64,000 nt of DNA from Isoetes taiwanensis (taxonomy: Eukaryota; Streptophyta; Lycopodiopsida; Isoetales; Isoetaceae), in the NCBI GenBank assembly GCA_021234155.1, contig JAJEKV010000039.1, forward strand, positions 12,152,840-12,216,839, read 5' to 3'. This document shows positions 34,990-47,377 of the stretch, one piece after another. A program made the translations under genes and the position numbers. Under the pieces are notes generated by a model. It saw only the letters and a program-made list of their open reading frames with translations. It had not been told where the DNA came from and did no database searches. Numbering within the stretch: the stretch's first letter is position 1; every line of letters begins with the position of its first letter.

Positions 34990-37180
34990 GAGCATGTACC
35001 CAAAACTACTTTCATTCAAACCCCCTAAGAACAGATTTAGAACAAATATGATAAATTTTAATGAATCATCCGGAAATGATTTCTTCAGGGTGATGTCAGC
35101 AGATGTTCCAACCGATGTTATAGTTGAGGCTGCAGGTGCAAACTTTTGTCCCCATAAGGTATGGTTTCGTTCTCAGCAGGAGCATACAAACTATACAATA
35201 ATCTGTTTTGAAGATGTAATGGACAAGTGCATGTGGTCTGTGAAAATAACTGGAATAACCAAAAATATTCTATATCAACAAAGCCCAGCCTTGATCTCAG
35301 ATCCTATTTCATCACCTTTCTGTTGACTATCAATATTTTTCCATCCACTTGTTTAACTGCAAGGAGGGTTCACAGATTTAAATTATAAAATCTTGCTCTC
35401 TAATTTTGAAGTGGCTAGGGGCTTCTGTACTTAAACTGGAATGTGGAATTTCGAATTACCTTATATTCACATTACCTGTATTGTTATTCTGATCCACTTC
35501 TACCTCTGTGCTCAAAAGTTTCCTCTTGTGACGCGGAGTGGTTTGTCGAAAACTTGTTCTTTGAAGCAAAGAATTAGGATGTTGCAAGAATGGAATTTCA
35601 CGATATTCCGGAGGGCGGAGATTTTTAGCGGCAACAAAGTTTTGCTATGGTATCCCTATTGAAATTATCATTTCGAATGTGGCGGTCCAGATTGTGTAGG
35701 TGACTATCTTCTAATGATAGAAGAATATGCTGAAAACAACTTGAGAAGCCAGGCGGGGGAAATTCTTGGATCACGAATGTAGGTCAAAGTTTTGCAAATG
35801 CACTAGTTGTGTTTACGGTTGCCAAAATGTCCTCCCCATGGCGGAAAAAACTTGGTATTGTCTCGAGATCTGTTGATGCAATAGCATTGAGAGCTTCTTG
35901 AGAGAGATGAAGCGGCCAAAAGCTTGAGCAATGCGGGTTCTTGAACAAAAGATGCCAGCTAAAGTGATGAGGCCATAAGGGCCAAAAATAAAAATATACT
36001 AAACCCATTCACCTCTACTATCGGTACAATCGGACATGATAATGAAGAAAATGTAATATTCCAAAGAAATTACCTCTGAATTTGACAATCTTTGAATTGT
36101 ACATTGTAAGATAAGTCAACATCAACCACTTGCTTTTCAAGATCGGGGAATCGGGGGAATCGAGAATGTTCGCTATCTCGAGCCATCGTCCTCGGAAGAA
36201 GATGATGAAGCACTCAAGACAACATGCTTATTTAGCTTTGCTTCAACACGAAAAGAAAGTAAAAATATAAGTACATCTAATTTTGGAAGATTTAAACCAC
36301 ATTTATAGAGCAATAATAGGTTTGCATGAACACCGAGTGAAATTAAAAGTACAATAGAAAAGATTAAAAGCGGTACGCAACATGATGAACTTGATTTGAA
36401 AATGAATGTAATAACCTTTACAATTGCTATTCTTTGCATTACGCAAGTTTGAGATTAATACACAATGTATGCTAGTAAGCTTACCGTCCCTTTTCCTTTC
36501 TTTTTTCTCTGTGGAATATCTATTCTTTCCTCTTGAGTCATCAGTTGCTTTTCGGATGGCCTAGATGAGTTGTTTGAGACATCAATTGCGAGAATTCCTT
36601 TGAATGCGTTTCTCCAACTTCGCCCATCGGAGCGAGCCAAGGCGTCTTGGGCATATTTGCAAGGTAACTTTGAAGCTTTTCTCCATTGGACTCCTCCATT
36701 AAACGATCTTTGCTCTTGTCAGATCCATCGGAAGACACTGAGAGAAAAACAAACAGCAATAAATGTTAACGATCCAGGAACCCTAAATTAGAAACTTCTT
36801 TCATTCTAAAAACTTGCTTTCTCATTACTTACTGACGGTTTGGCGATGGAAAAGGAAGCTAGGATCCGCAGGCACTGAGCTCAACGCCAAAAAAACTAGG
36901 CTAATGATCGATTTTTCTGTTGTTTTTGTTGTTTCTGTGTTCGTTAGCAAGTTCTCCCTCCCATCCTTTTTTTTTCCCCCTTTTTTTGGGTTGCCCCTAG
37001 GGGGGCAAACCCTCGTTTATGTGGGTATGCGGGCATATTCAAGTATATGCTGGCATATACCTAGCATATGCTGATGACTGCTAAAAACTGGCTGCTGCCT
37101 GTAAATGGTCGGTCATCCAGCCCCATTATCAGCCTGCTACACAAACGCTATCCGCCGGACTTACTCGCCCTTAGTATTTG
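34990..37180. other. CACTA interior, exon-like pieces without identity
   Basis: Plus-strand open pieces at about 35060-35270 (VMSADVPTDVIVEAAGANFC) and minus-strand pieces at about 36640-36470 (SDGRSWRNAFKGILAID, Lys-rich end RKKKGKGT) look coding but match nothing I know. A palindromic block gggttgcccctaggggggca lies near 36988. No full gene. Confidence 0.35.
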
Positions 37181-37183
37181 GCT

Positions 37184-38933
37184 ATGGGGGATTCATGGAA
37201 CTCCCCTGCCCTCGGAGTCTTGTATCAGGTGCTTGGATGGTTCGCTTTTGTCGTCTGGTCCATTAGCTTTTATCCCCAAGTCTTCCTCAATTATCGTCGG
37301 AAAAGGTTGGATCTTTTTTTATGTTTATTGGGTATAGTGGTATTCTGTTGCTCCATTCCCTTGTTTTATATTCGCTTGTTTTATGGCATTATTGTATTGT
37401 TGTTGGCTTGAATTTCGACTTCGTGCTGCTCAATCTTACCAAACATTCTTCCTACTTAATCTACAATGCGTCACTCTACTTTAGCTCTGCTGTGCAACAG
37501 CAATATCGCAACAGGTATTCTCTCCACTATTCTTCTTAATTATTTTTATGCGGTATTTAAGAGTGGTGTTTTGATTTGCTTCCCCTTAGGAAGATTGTCT
37601 TACGAAGAAAAGCTAACTAGAAATGAAAAAATTGGATGAAAGAAAAAGGGATGTACTAAAATTTTGCCGCCTGCTTGTCTTCCTAGTGCTAAATTCCTTT
37701 CAGTAGAGGGTCATGATAACTTTGAGGAGTTTCTTCGAGGATAAGCAACGAGGGCAGAGAGTGGGCATCTTATGAGCTTTGTAACTTGCAAGAGGACACT
37801 TCCATTTGTGAATACAAATTTGTTCATAAAAATGTTTTGAGAATGGAGTTTTCCTCATTTCAACTTAACAGAGTAGCAGATTACCTTCCCTTTTTCATAA
37901 GGATTTGCTCATCTCATGCTGGAACCATCAATAATATTTTGATTGCGACAGATGATTTTGTTGCTGATGTTGCTTTTTCAATGCATGCAGTTCTCCTTAC
38001 CATAGTTACGGGTTACCAGATACTCATCTATGAGGTAAACAATTTGTCTTGTCTTTGTCATTCGCAAATGCTGTTGTTCTTTGCTAGTAGTGATGGTTAG
38101 ATGGTTAGCCTATATGTCAAAAGTATGTTTATTTCTTCATTACTGATAAAAGTTTATCAAAATTTCAGAAAGGTATGCAGAAGCTGTCAAAAGTTCGATC
38201 ATTAATCACAGCCATAGGTGCCTTTTAATAGCTTTTCCGCATTCCAATTGGCTATGGCTTGTTTCCAGCTTCAAGTTCATACTCTAAACCTATGCCATAT
38301 AGGCATCCTATAGTCAAATGATGTCTTGGATTTGATATTAAAATTTGAGAATTGTCAATGTGGCGGCATAATCCAGTTGGTAATGACCGCCATTAAATAT
38401 ATACCACAAGTATGTTTGAGCATTTGTTTGGTCCCCCTTTTCAGATTCTTTTCTATATATCTGACCTAAATTGGAACCATTGGCAGGCCTGGATGAATTT
38501 TGTTAGGAAAAGTACTATTGGGTGGAGTATAGGCAACATTATACTTGACTCGTCTGGTGGAATTGCAAATTTCCTTCAGATGGCTGTACAGTCAGTGGAC
38601 CAACGTATGTCTTTGCTGGTTTGTTTTTTCATTTATGTCTTTTGGGCTTACATGTTTAGCTTTCTGAAATTGCAGACACATTCGTAAACTTTTCTGGTAA
38701 CATTGGAAAGCTGGGGTTGTCTCTGGTTTGTTACTGTCCTTGTGTACTTAGAGAGCTAGCATGACTGTATATCTCTAATTTGTCTTGTGTTATTGCAGGA
38801 GGTGGTTGCATTTGATATTCTTTTCATTATACAGCACTATGCATTGTACCCCGAGAAAATTCTTATCAATGAAGATTATTTGCCACTAACATATGACGAG
38901 GAGGAGCAAACTAGTATTAATGACAACGATTAA
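37184..38933 (+). pseudogene. CTNS: Captured, decaying cystinosin homologue (lysosomal/vacuolar cystine-H+ exporter, PQ-loop)
   Basis: Cystinosin exports cystine from the lysosome or vacuole with protons through seven membrane helices and two PQ-loops. Pieces appear in correct order: 37184-37305 ([20 protein letters not shown], then [11 protein letters not shown]), 37398-37514 ([20 protein letters not shown]), about 37952-38034 (DVAFSMHAVLLT), about 38170-38285, 38487-38604 (NFVRKSTIGWSIGNIILDSS), 38676-38725 and 38799-38933 (FDILFIIQHYALYPEKI). Introns remain, so it was copied from DNA, not mRNA. Damage: the intron 1 acceptor is AT (37396-37397) where AG is expected; exon 4 has TAATAG and a frame change before NWLWLVSSF; the second PQ-loop exon is missing. 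Not a working gene. Exon 3 borders are uncertain. Confidence 0.85.
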
Positions 38934-39769
38934 AAGAAAACTTAAGTCCAAGTTCTGCATTTAAGTACTTGGTAGCTTGTATGTACCCATGACACAATAG
39001 ATGCTGTAATGGTTGTAACGTAGGCTTCACCTTTTGTATATATCTTTCAAAGTGAAGTTTATTTGCATCTAACAGCAAGTTTATTCATGTGTATGAACTT
39101 ACAAGCTTTTAATTGCAGATATTGATCCATAACGGGTTTGATAAATGGTTTGAATTTGTGCTCATACCTAGTTTACCACGTCATGTACTTTCCACCTTAA
39201 TTAATCAATCAACTCCACAATGATTGCATGACGTAAAAACTATTATCTGTCTTATTTAGCCAACAGTTTCTATGATATTGACTTTGGTGCCAACTACCAC
39301 TGTAGAGTTTGGCCCATTGGATTTTGCCAACCTACTTTGGTTGTGGATTTTGACCAAATCTTGTAATCCCAATTGAAATAATCAGTTATTATTTATGATG
39401 ATATTGACAACTGATTGCAGTTGACACAAGTAATGGACAGATATTGCCTACTATGAGACCGAGGACATGAATAAGAAATGAGAAACGAGAAACGAGACAT
39501 GCATAATGGAATTTAAAGAGACTTTGTACGAAACCTTTATGGATTTATAATTTGAAACTAGTCAATATCAAGAATATTACTTCATGCTCATTTAAATTCC
39601 AATTGAGATCCCCAAACCACTTTGAAAGGTAAGTTCCAATCATACTGAACCCGAACAGAACATACTCTTTTAACTAACTTCCATAAGCTGAAGAACATAA
39701 CAGAAACTAAAGAATAAAAAAATTGAAAATGACAGTGCAGGACAAAGGTCCATACCTCTGAATTTCATA
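38934..39769. other. CACTA interior, no gene seen
   Basis: Flank between the cystinosin copy and the Myb/SANT relic; no coding sequence recognised. Part may be the captured cystinosin 3' untranslated region. Confidence 0.4.
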
Positions 39770-40690
39770 CTAATTTGTCTGTTTCGATGCAGCCAACTTA
39801 GCAATTTCCAGAAGAGTATCTTTGGTCATTTGACAAATGCTTTCTGTCATTGTAGCCATTGATTGGCCAATTTTCAAAGTATTGGCAGACCTCATAGACT
39901 CCAATTCCCTGATCAGTTCATGTTTTTTAACAGATTCCTCTTTCATGAAATCTAATTTCCTTTTTTCATTTTCACCAAAGCTGGTAGCCATGTTTGATAT
40001 CCCTGCTGCAATTTCTTCATCAATATGAACCCGAGATCTCTTTTTAGTTGTTGGCTTACCACTAACCCCTGGCTGATTACATGCATGCGGTGAGGACTTG
40101 TGTCGGAAGGATTGAAAGCACTTTCGAAGTATCTTTGCGAATTTTTTCTTGTGCACTTGAATTGTCTTTGCTACCATTTGCTTCATTTGCACCTTGGGGA
40201 CCGCAGGGGTTATCATCACATAGCGTTTACAAATTCTTCTTCCACAAATGAAGCATTTGTTCCAATTGTCTCATAGAATGCATCGGACATGTAGGTATTT
40301 GGAAACATATCGGCATCTGGAATGCCTCGGCCCCAAATTCCCCATCATCCCCCCTGCACTGGAATGTCTCTCTCATTAGTAACTCCATGTTTCAGATCTT
40401 CCATAGCTTCAAACCAAGGCCGGGTAGATGGTTTGATCCAATTCTCTCGGATGCCTCTTTTTCATCCACGAATTTGATCGCAATTTATCCCACTTGTTCC
40501 TTAGCTGTCTCAAATCTTCAAGCCCATGAACGTGGGTTGTAATTTCAACATAATCTCTCTCCATTGCCCGAAGAAAGATTAATACTACCATTATTGTGAA
40601 CCTTGTACTCCTTCATCAAAGCAAGCATGGTGGAGATTGCATTGTCAGACCAATCAACAGGAGTTTTCCTTTTTCTTGGTAGGGTTAATA
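39770..40690 (-). pseudogene. Myb/SANT-like DNA-binding protein relic (transposon-associated type)
   Basis: Three minus-strand pieces in changing frames read as one protein: about 40685-40585 (PVDWSDNAISTMLALMKEYK), 40591-40409 (LEDLRQLRNKWDKLRSNSW) and 40219-39770 (IDEEIAAGISNMATSFGENE, a helical C-terminus). The W-x-D...LMKEYK and LRNKWDKLR blocks are typical of plant Myb/SANT-like proteins, which include the second protein of PIF/Harbinger transposons and many host paralogues. Frameshifts between the pieces show decay. It is either captured or the remains of a Harbinger element nested in the CACTA. No Harbinger transposase is visible nearby. Confidence 0.6.
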
Positions 40691-41284
40691 GCAAATGAAA
40701 TTGCTATCGTGCACAACTAAGGCTAATTCATTGGGGAGGGGTTCAGATTGAACCTCCGCAATCCATCTTCCTGCTGATCCCTCTTCTTTCCCCTTGCAAT
40801 GCCATTTGGAAACCCGTGCGGGGTTGAGAATTTATCTCAATGGCCACAGATTGGGAAACTGATCCAATCATCCTTTTAGTTCTTCTAGGAACCAATTTCT
40901 CGCTCCTCGGGGGAATGAAAGGCTTCTTAGCAGTCGGCATGGAGGATCTGGTTGCCTTTATCATGTTCTTGAGACAATTTGTGTCTGATATTTCAATCTA
41001 TTAGATGCTAACAAAATGCCTATCACCAAAGCAATGACGAATTGAAGTAAAGTAATTCAAGAAATGCTTACCGGATTGAGAATTGGCGCTTAATGCTCGG
41101 CTAGGAGGGAAGGAATTAGGATCTCTGATTCTTGGAGCCCGCCCACCTAGAACAGAGGCCAGAATTAAGGTCGAAATTTCCGGCCTCCAAAAACGATCCC
41201 CATAATTTTTTCTGGGCGTTAGGCTTAACGGCCCATTAATTGATGGAAACGCCCCTAACAACAGTTAGGGGCGAATTTCCTCTA

Positions 41285-41317
41285 AATGCGAGAGTCCACT
41301 AAGTGGACTCTCGCATT
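41285..41317. repeat. Perfect 16-bp-arm hairpin
   Basis: aatgcgagagtccact (41285-41300), one base, agtggactctcgcatt (41302-41317). A second short hairpin (cgcccctaac / ttaggggcg) sits just upstream at about 41253-41275. They may mark ends of small nested elements beside the Myb/SANT relic. Confidence 0.85.
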
Positions 41318-41395
41318 ACTCCCATTATCTCTCCTCTCATTTTATCTCTCGCATTATCTCTCATGGTCTCTCAGCTCGCATGTGGCCAACGCTTC

Positions 41396-41441
41396 CCTCC
41401 CTCCCTCCCTCCCTCCCTCCCTCCCTCTCTCTCTCTCTCTG
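41396..41441. repeat. CCCT/CT microsatellite
   Basis: A run of (ccct)n passes into (ct)n on the plus strand, just upstream of the transposase remains. Confidence 0.9.
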
Positions 41442-41511
41442 AGATAATTTATATTACAACATATTTAATTATTATACTTCATGCACATTACTGCAGTATA
41501 TACTACCATGT

Positions 41512-43413
41512 GTGATAGGAGACTTCTTGAGCCCACAAGTGAGGAGCATTATATATCGATTGGGTAAATTTGCAAGATGGGTATCTTCAAAGGAAATTGA
41601 ATTGGCTGAGATATCAAATGTGGAGGAGGAAGTGATTCTATTGCTTTGTGACATTGAAAAAGAATTTCCCACCAGTTTTTTGACCTACAGGTACAAGTAA
41701 ACATATTTTTATACAACTACAGTAATGTATTCGTAGCAATTCTAAGTGTATATTAATAGCATACTTACATCTACAGGTACATCTATTAATACACATCCCA
41801 AATGAGATTAGATTGGTTTGGACTGCTCCTAGCGGTGGATGTTTTTCTAGGCGTTATATGAAGGTGCTCAAAGATTTTTGTGCACCAAATGGCAAGACCA
41901 GGAGGGTTGCATGGCTGAAGGGCATCTTGTCTGAAAAAACACTTTTTATCTAAATGATGCCACGAGCTCATGCCATCGATGGTCCTAAATTATGGGAAAA
42001 GGAAGAACCCAAGGAGATCCGCGTCGGAAGTATTACAAGGCAAGGGAATAGAAACGAAACTTGGCGATGACATGCTTCACATAATAAGCACATTTGTCAT
42101 TAATAATATTGCAAGCTTACAACCATGGAGGGACTTGTATGAAGTTGCTAAAGAAGATAGGTTGTCGGGGCCGGTCTATTTTGCGGATGTTATCGATAAC
42201 ACATGGTTGTTGGCTCGTATGGATGAAGCTAAAGAAAGTGGACAAGTGATATCGGATGATGATTCTGAGATTGCCCTTGGTTTCTGATAGGAAGGTGCGT
42301 AATTGTAAATCTTGATCTTTGTTTTATTTTAAGTGACATTTTACTTATAATAATATTTCTTTATTTTTTATATTAGGCTCGCTTTTATACTTCAATGTGG
42401 GCATATGGACACCACTTCCGCATTAGCAGTGTTGACAAACATAGGGTTACATTTGATTCTGGCATTACTGCACAATTTGAGCGAGAAAAGCCAATCTAGC
42501 ATTGGGGATCGCAACCTTATACGGAAAGTAATCTTGACTATGTTGGAACCATAGCGGATATCATTGAATTGGACTATCGTAGCTTCCATGTGAATATCTT
42601 GAAGGCACTTATTTGGTTCAAAGTTATATCTGAGGCCGTGGCAGGACACTTAAGAGTCATCCATCAGGATTTCCAGAAGTAGATTCCTCAAAGGTATTGC
42701 CTGAGATGAAAGAACCATTTGTCTTTCCAAGTCAAGTTGAGCAGATATTTATTCATGAAAATCCTAATGACACAAAGTGGTGGATTGTTGTACATTGTCA
42801 ACCAAGGAGCCGACGTATGATTGATTTATCTGTAACTGAAAATAATATAGAAGGTGATGGGGATGGGGATGGGGATGGGGATGGGGATGGGGATGGGGAT
42901 GGGGATGGTGATGGTGATGGTGATGGTGATGGTGATGGTGATGGTGATGGTGATGGTGATGGTGATGGTGATGGAGAGCCATTATTATTGCATGATGCAG
43001 AATATGATGTTAGATTAGAAGAAAGTGAAGTTGAAGTTGCAGAAAGATCCTTGCATGTGGAAGATGATATCGATAGTGAAGGACAAGCTGTGTATAAAGG
43101 AGATGGTTATTTTCATGGTTGTTTGCCCTTTGAGTATAATAATGACGTACAGGTTCCTCTAGAATCACCATTGACAGTTCCAGAGAGATGTGGGATTGAT
43201 AAGGAAGCAAATTATGTGCTCCGATCTCCATTCAATTCGTCAGTCGACATTCATGGATATAATGAGGACTACATTGAAGATGAAGAGGCTACAGAACATG
43301 CAAATGATCATTCAAAAGCAATTACAGGTGTGGCTTTACATTTGTATCTCGATGATGATGAGATAGACGACATTCAACATGATCTATGTGAACAAATTGA
43401 TGCATTCACATAG
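41512..43413 (+). pseudogene. CACTA (TNP2-type) transposase remains, 3' part
   Basis: TNP2/TNPD proteins catalyse CACTA excision. Visible blocks in order: a DUF4218 region, 41540-41680 (YRLGKFARWVSSKEIELAEI, VILLLCDIEKEFPTSFLT) joined across a short intron ending about 41777 to VHLLIHIPNEIRL and RRYMKVLKDF; a linker (STFVINNIASLQPW, about 42090); a DUF4216 region from about 42379 (FYTSMWAYGHHFRI, YVGTIADIIELDYRSF); then EPFVFPSQVEQIFI and VVHCQPRSRRMIDL. The 238-codon final frame (from 42697) ends with an acidic tail holding 20 Gly-Asp units. In-frame stops (TAA after SEKTLFI, TAG near 42497) and the lack of the N-terminal catalytic part show it is inactive. Its position and strand fit a CACTA gene reading toward the right end. 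Confidence 0.8.
42853..42972 (+). repeat. Hexanucleotide GGNGAT microsatellite encoding (Gly-Asp)20
   Basis: 120 bases of pure 6-mers: one GGTGAT, then a block of GGGGAT, then a block of GGTGAT, with no interruption. In the transposase frame it codes 20 Gly-Asp pairs. The opposite strand reads poly-His/Pro, which is an artefact of the repeat. Confidence 0.97.
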
Positions 43414-43872
43414 CATTGGTTAGTATTGTTAACGGTATTGCCATTATTCCTATGATATTAAGTTATTTGATATATATAGTTATTAATACTCCTCATTATC
43501 CTTATGGAATCAATGCAAAATCGATTTAAAATTGTCTCAAATTAGATGTTGTTGTATGATAATGATGTATGAATGTTCAACACAATTCCATCGAAGTATT
43601 CGTTATAATATTGAATAATGGTTTGTTACAAGTCTTAAGCAAAGATTGCCACAACTCAGGTACAACACTGTTTAGAAGTTGTTGCAACAATGCACATAAA
43701 GTGGAATATAAACTTGACAAGAAAATGCTATTCCTTTGATGAAATATTTGACACTAAGTCCATGACACAATTTTGACATAAGGGAAGCACTTTGTGTCAA
43801 GAATATAGCATTTGTCACAAAGCTGCCACTCTCCAAATGTCTTGACACAAGGTTTGACACTATAACCCCATC
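43414..43872. other. Right subterminal region of the CACTA element
   Basis: Contains several TTGACAC/GTGTCAA motifs, e.g. ccatgacacaattttgacat (about 43762), ctttgtgtcaaga (about 43792) and cttgacacaaggtttgacac (about 43840), in both orientations. They mirror those near the left end. Confidence 0.75.
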
Positions 43873-43886
43873 CTCTTGTAGTGGTA

Positions 43887-46800
43887 CATAAACTATGATT
43901 TTCCCCACAGGATTATGCCATAATTCCGAAGGCTACTACCCCACATGAGGAGCTTTTCTAAAGGCTTCTTTCGCTAAGGATCCTTGGTGTCCTCAATATC
44001 AACTATGCTTAATCACAATTAATCTATTTTTCTTAAGTTATCATGTGGACTTCAGTTTTTGATCAGTTTCAAATGTTGTCATCGTTGGCTCCCTTATAAT
44101 GAAGCAGAGGCACTACAACCTCTTCGTATCTTAATAGGATAACCCAATGTTTCAATCTTTGTTAGTAACCGCCATATGGGTATCCAATTCCGTACCCTCT
44201 TAAGAGTTTCCAAGTCATAATCTCTAAGCAGTTTATGCCTCAAGGCAACGGATCCTCCACCTTCTACTTCAGTACCTACAATTGTTCCCCACGTGTACCG
44301 TAACTCTTAAGATATATGGACTACTAGCCTATATAATCTCACTCCTTGTAATCTACACACCTCGTCTTGATTTTTATCGGGACTTGGATTGCTATGTATT
44401 GCCCTCTTCTCGGTTATCCCTAAAAATATAATCGTCAAAGTCATCGTACTCCTTCTTTTCTTCCATCAGGGGGATGCGATATTTTATACATCTTTTTATT
44501 TCCAAAACCAAATAAATGCTCTCAGCTTATAACAATGAACTAATTCATTGGTATCTAGAACCTTTGAGTAGCTAAGCTCTCATTATCGGTTATTCCAACA
44601 CCATTCCAACCATCCTCGGGATGTTTTTGAATGTAACATTACTGTATATGCTAGACTTACTCTAGCTATTCTCACTGATTTAAACTTTTCTCCTCTTCCT
44701 TAGTACGACGTATCTGAGATAGTCAACCTTAACCATTGGGATAGCTTGAATGCTTATCTCTGCTAAAACATACCTAACCCAATATCTTCGTATATAAGCA
44801 TATCATTATGCTTATTCTTTACACCTTGTCAAGTAATGTTTCACTCACCTTGTACGGCTATTCTTCTATCTTTTAATATGATATACATCTGAATATCACA
44901 ATTAACATCCTTGATCTCCTCACTAGTGTAGCATGTAATACTACTAAATCCTTCTAACATCCGAAACCACTACGTTGTTACTATGAGATATAGTAACATG
45001 TGTGCACCAACCCTAACTCTAGACTCATATGTAATTCGTTGACGTACCCACCTAGCTGCTTGTACTATATATGTTGTGGTTTTCACACCACACCTTCTAG
45101 ACTCTCTAGCCTTAGGTTGCCTTGGTCCTCACGCTCTAGTCATAAATTCCACAGGGGCACATGCCACCCTAAGTTCCTAGTGGACATACTTAATGTCTAG
45201 TATAGGAATTCTTATCTTCATTACTTCCGTATTCATATATATGAACTAAAAGTTCTAATATATATCTTATCTTCTTTTAGTTATGCTTTACTATTAAATG
45301 CTCACCAACGCGGAGTCACTCCTCGTGATACACACACGATACCAAGTCCAGAGCACATCCTCCTTGGTGGGATGTTCATTGGGCGCCTACCTTGTTCATA
45401 CTCCAGACTTTGGTATATTCAACGCGTCATTCCAAACTTTCTATATTTGAAACGTTGTTTACAACAACTTTCAAGCCCCTCTTGTCTCCCACTTGTCGTG
45501 TGGGTATATTACTTTCGATGGTTGCGCCTGGTCCTATCAATTGTCGTCTTCTCTTGACCTTCTGTGGCGTACGTTCCACACTAGTGTCCAGTCTGTTATA
45601 CGGCATCTCGATGCTCCCAGCGGACATCAGATATGTCCATTTCCTTAATTTATATCCTGCATAATCGTCATGCAATGGACCGACGTCATTAAGCGTATCC
45701 AAGTGACTATGTCGTCATCTTAATCATGCACACACTTCCATCGTCATTGCACACCTCAGGAACATCAATCTCCTTACGGAACGCAACGTATGCGTAATTT
45801 TATAATCCGTAGTTTATGGATCCGCATCCTCATACGGTATTATTCTCTACCTTTCCGCGAATCATACCTCTATTCAAGTGGCAATAGCTATAAAATGTTG
45901 GCCCGACATTTTATGCCTGCACCATCATGGTCGAACCCTACACTTCTAAAGTGGTTTCCCTCTCACGAGCTGGGTACTCATAATCCAGTTTCCACCTTAG
46001 TATAGTACCTCTCTAACGTGGTATATGGTAGATAATCATAAACCACTTCTTCCTCGGATATATGGTGCTATATCCAGTCTCCTTCCACGTTGAGTGGCAA
46101 TATATATGCCGCATAATAAATCAATCCTCGTAATTATTAAGTCCAGTGTTTCAATCAGATACCAAACATCGTCATACCAATTTTTCTCGAGTATCCATCC
46201 AAAATAGGGATGCCTTAACCCTCTGTATTCCCAACATTCAGCACTTCTACTTCAAGTAAGAGCCCAGGACCTCTCAGTCATCACCATATAACAGGCTCAG
46301 GCCGACCAGGCATGATTTCGATGCTTCCGCCGCTGTGATACAGGACGATTGCATAGCCATAGCACTGCCGGATAGCGACCTCGAATGTATATGTCAGCTG
46401 TACCTGTGCCCTATAACTATAAGACTGTCTGTATGTGTGATAAATTTACGAAAATAGCAATAAAATAAATAAGTAATTCAAATGTAAGAACATCGGGACG
46501 TCTTGTAAATGTATAAACATAACCAATGAATTAATATGTGTCCTCATGTGACTGTAATCTATGCTAAAGATAGAGAGTGCGTGTGTGGAAACATTAAAGA
46601 TAATCGAAAGGAGCAAGCTATTTAAACACATACTCAAATATAATAGAACGATATAATTATGTATGTCTTACACAAACTCCTAAGGGAATAACGAATGAAT
46701 AATTAATGAAGAACGTCTGTCTGTAATTAATATTAAAGTATATAGGTCAAAATGGCAAATACAGTACAATATATAATTCTATTAAAGGGTAACTATAAAT

Positions 46801-47377
46801 GTCAGGGGCATCTAAACACTCACGATAGCAATATATGAGTTGTTAAAATTGTAACCAAATCGGAAAACAAAATTTAGATGCAAAATTACATTAAGCCTGG
46901 CTGTAATAAAATCACTTGCAAAGTGAAGGGAGAATATAATAGATATATACACAGAAGTTAATATGATTAGAATGACTTTCTACTAAACAGTGCGAGGTTA
47001 ATAACTCTGTATTATAATATAACAACAAATAGAAGTTCTTTATATCTATACCTGTCTTTAATATATAATCAGTTACCTGTATGTATAGAAAGAATGATTT
47101 CTAAAATAGATAGACTGTGAACTCGTCACCACGAATGAAACAGTGAGACTTCCACAAACCTTGACAGTTCACTTTTGACACTCCTAAGCGATGATCATGT
47201 CCGATCTATACCTTTACCTCTTATATTCCAGAGTTATAAATTGCACATTACAAGTCATTTCAAACTTAATCACTTTGAACATGACAACGTCTGTGTGACT
47301 TATAATCTCACGCTATCTCTTTAGGGAGTAGAGTAGTCTTGATGCTGAGGACAACATCATTTTTAAGGTGGGGAGAA
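43887..47377. other. Right interior of the LTR element, non-coding, ending in the polypurine tract
   Basis: Pyrimidine-rich plus strand to about 46300, then AT-rich. No pol domains on either strand. The purine stretch aaggtggggagaa (47365-47377) directly precedes the right LTR and is the expected second-strand primer. Confidence 0.65.

Larger units (their letters stand above)
30163..43883. mobile_element. 13.7-kb CACTA (En/Spm) DNA transposon with captured host gene pieces
   Basis: The left end CACTACAAGAG (30163-30173) and right end CTCTTGTAGTG (43873-43883) are perfect inverted repeats with the CACTA signature, flanked by the 3-bp target duplication GTA (30160-30162 and 43884-43886). Subterminal copies of TTGTGTCAA and its complement TTGACACAA lie within about 650 bp of each end, as expected for transposase binding sites. 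Inside are decayed transposase regions on the plus strand at the right, a Myb/SANT-like relic, and host-gene-derived sequence: an ALMT fragment, most of a cystinosin gene and unidentified exons. The exact 3-bp duplication indicates that everything between the ends moved as one unit. It inserted after the LTR element. Confidence 0.9.

Noticed and set aside
37184-38933. Cystinosin as an ordinary functional host gene
   Set aside because: It lies inside a CACTA element with exact target duplication, has a lost splice acceptor, stops in exon 4 and a missing PQ-loop exon.
42764-42982. Minus-strand frame with a long poly-His/His-Pro stretch
   Set aside because: It is the reverse strand of the GGNGAT microsatellite inside the transposase frame. 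No promoter, start context or other protein feature supports it.
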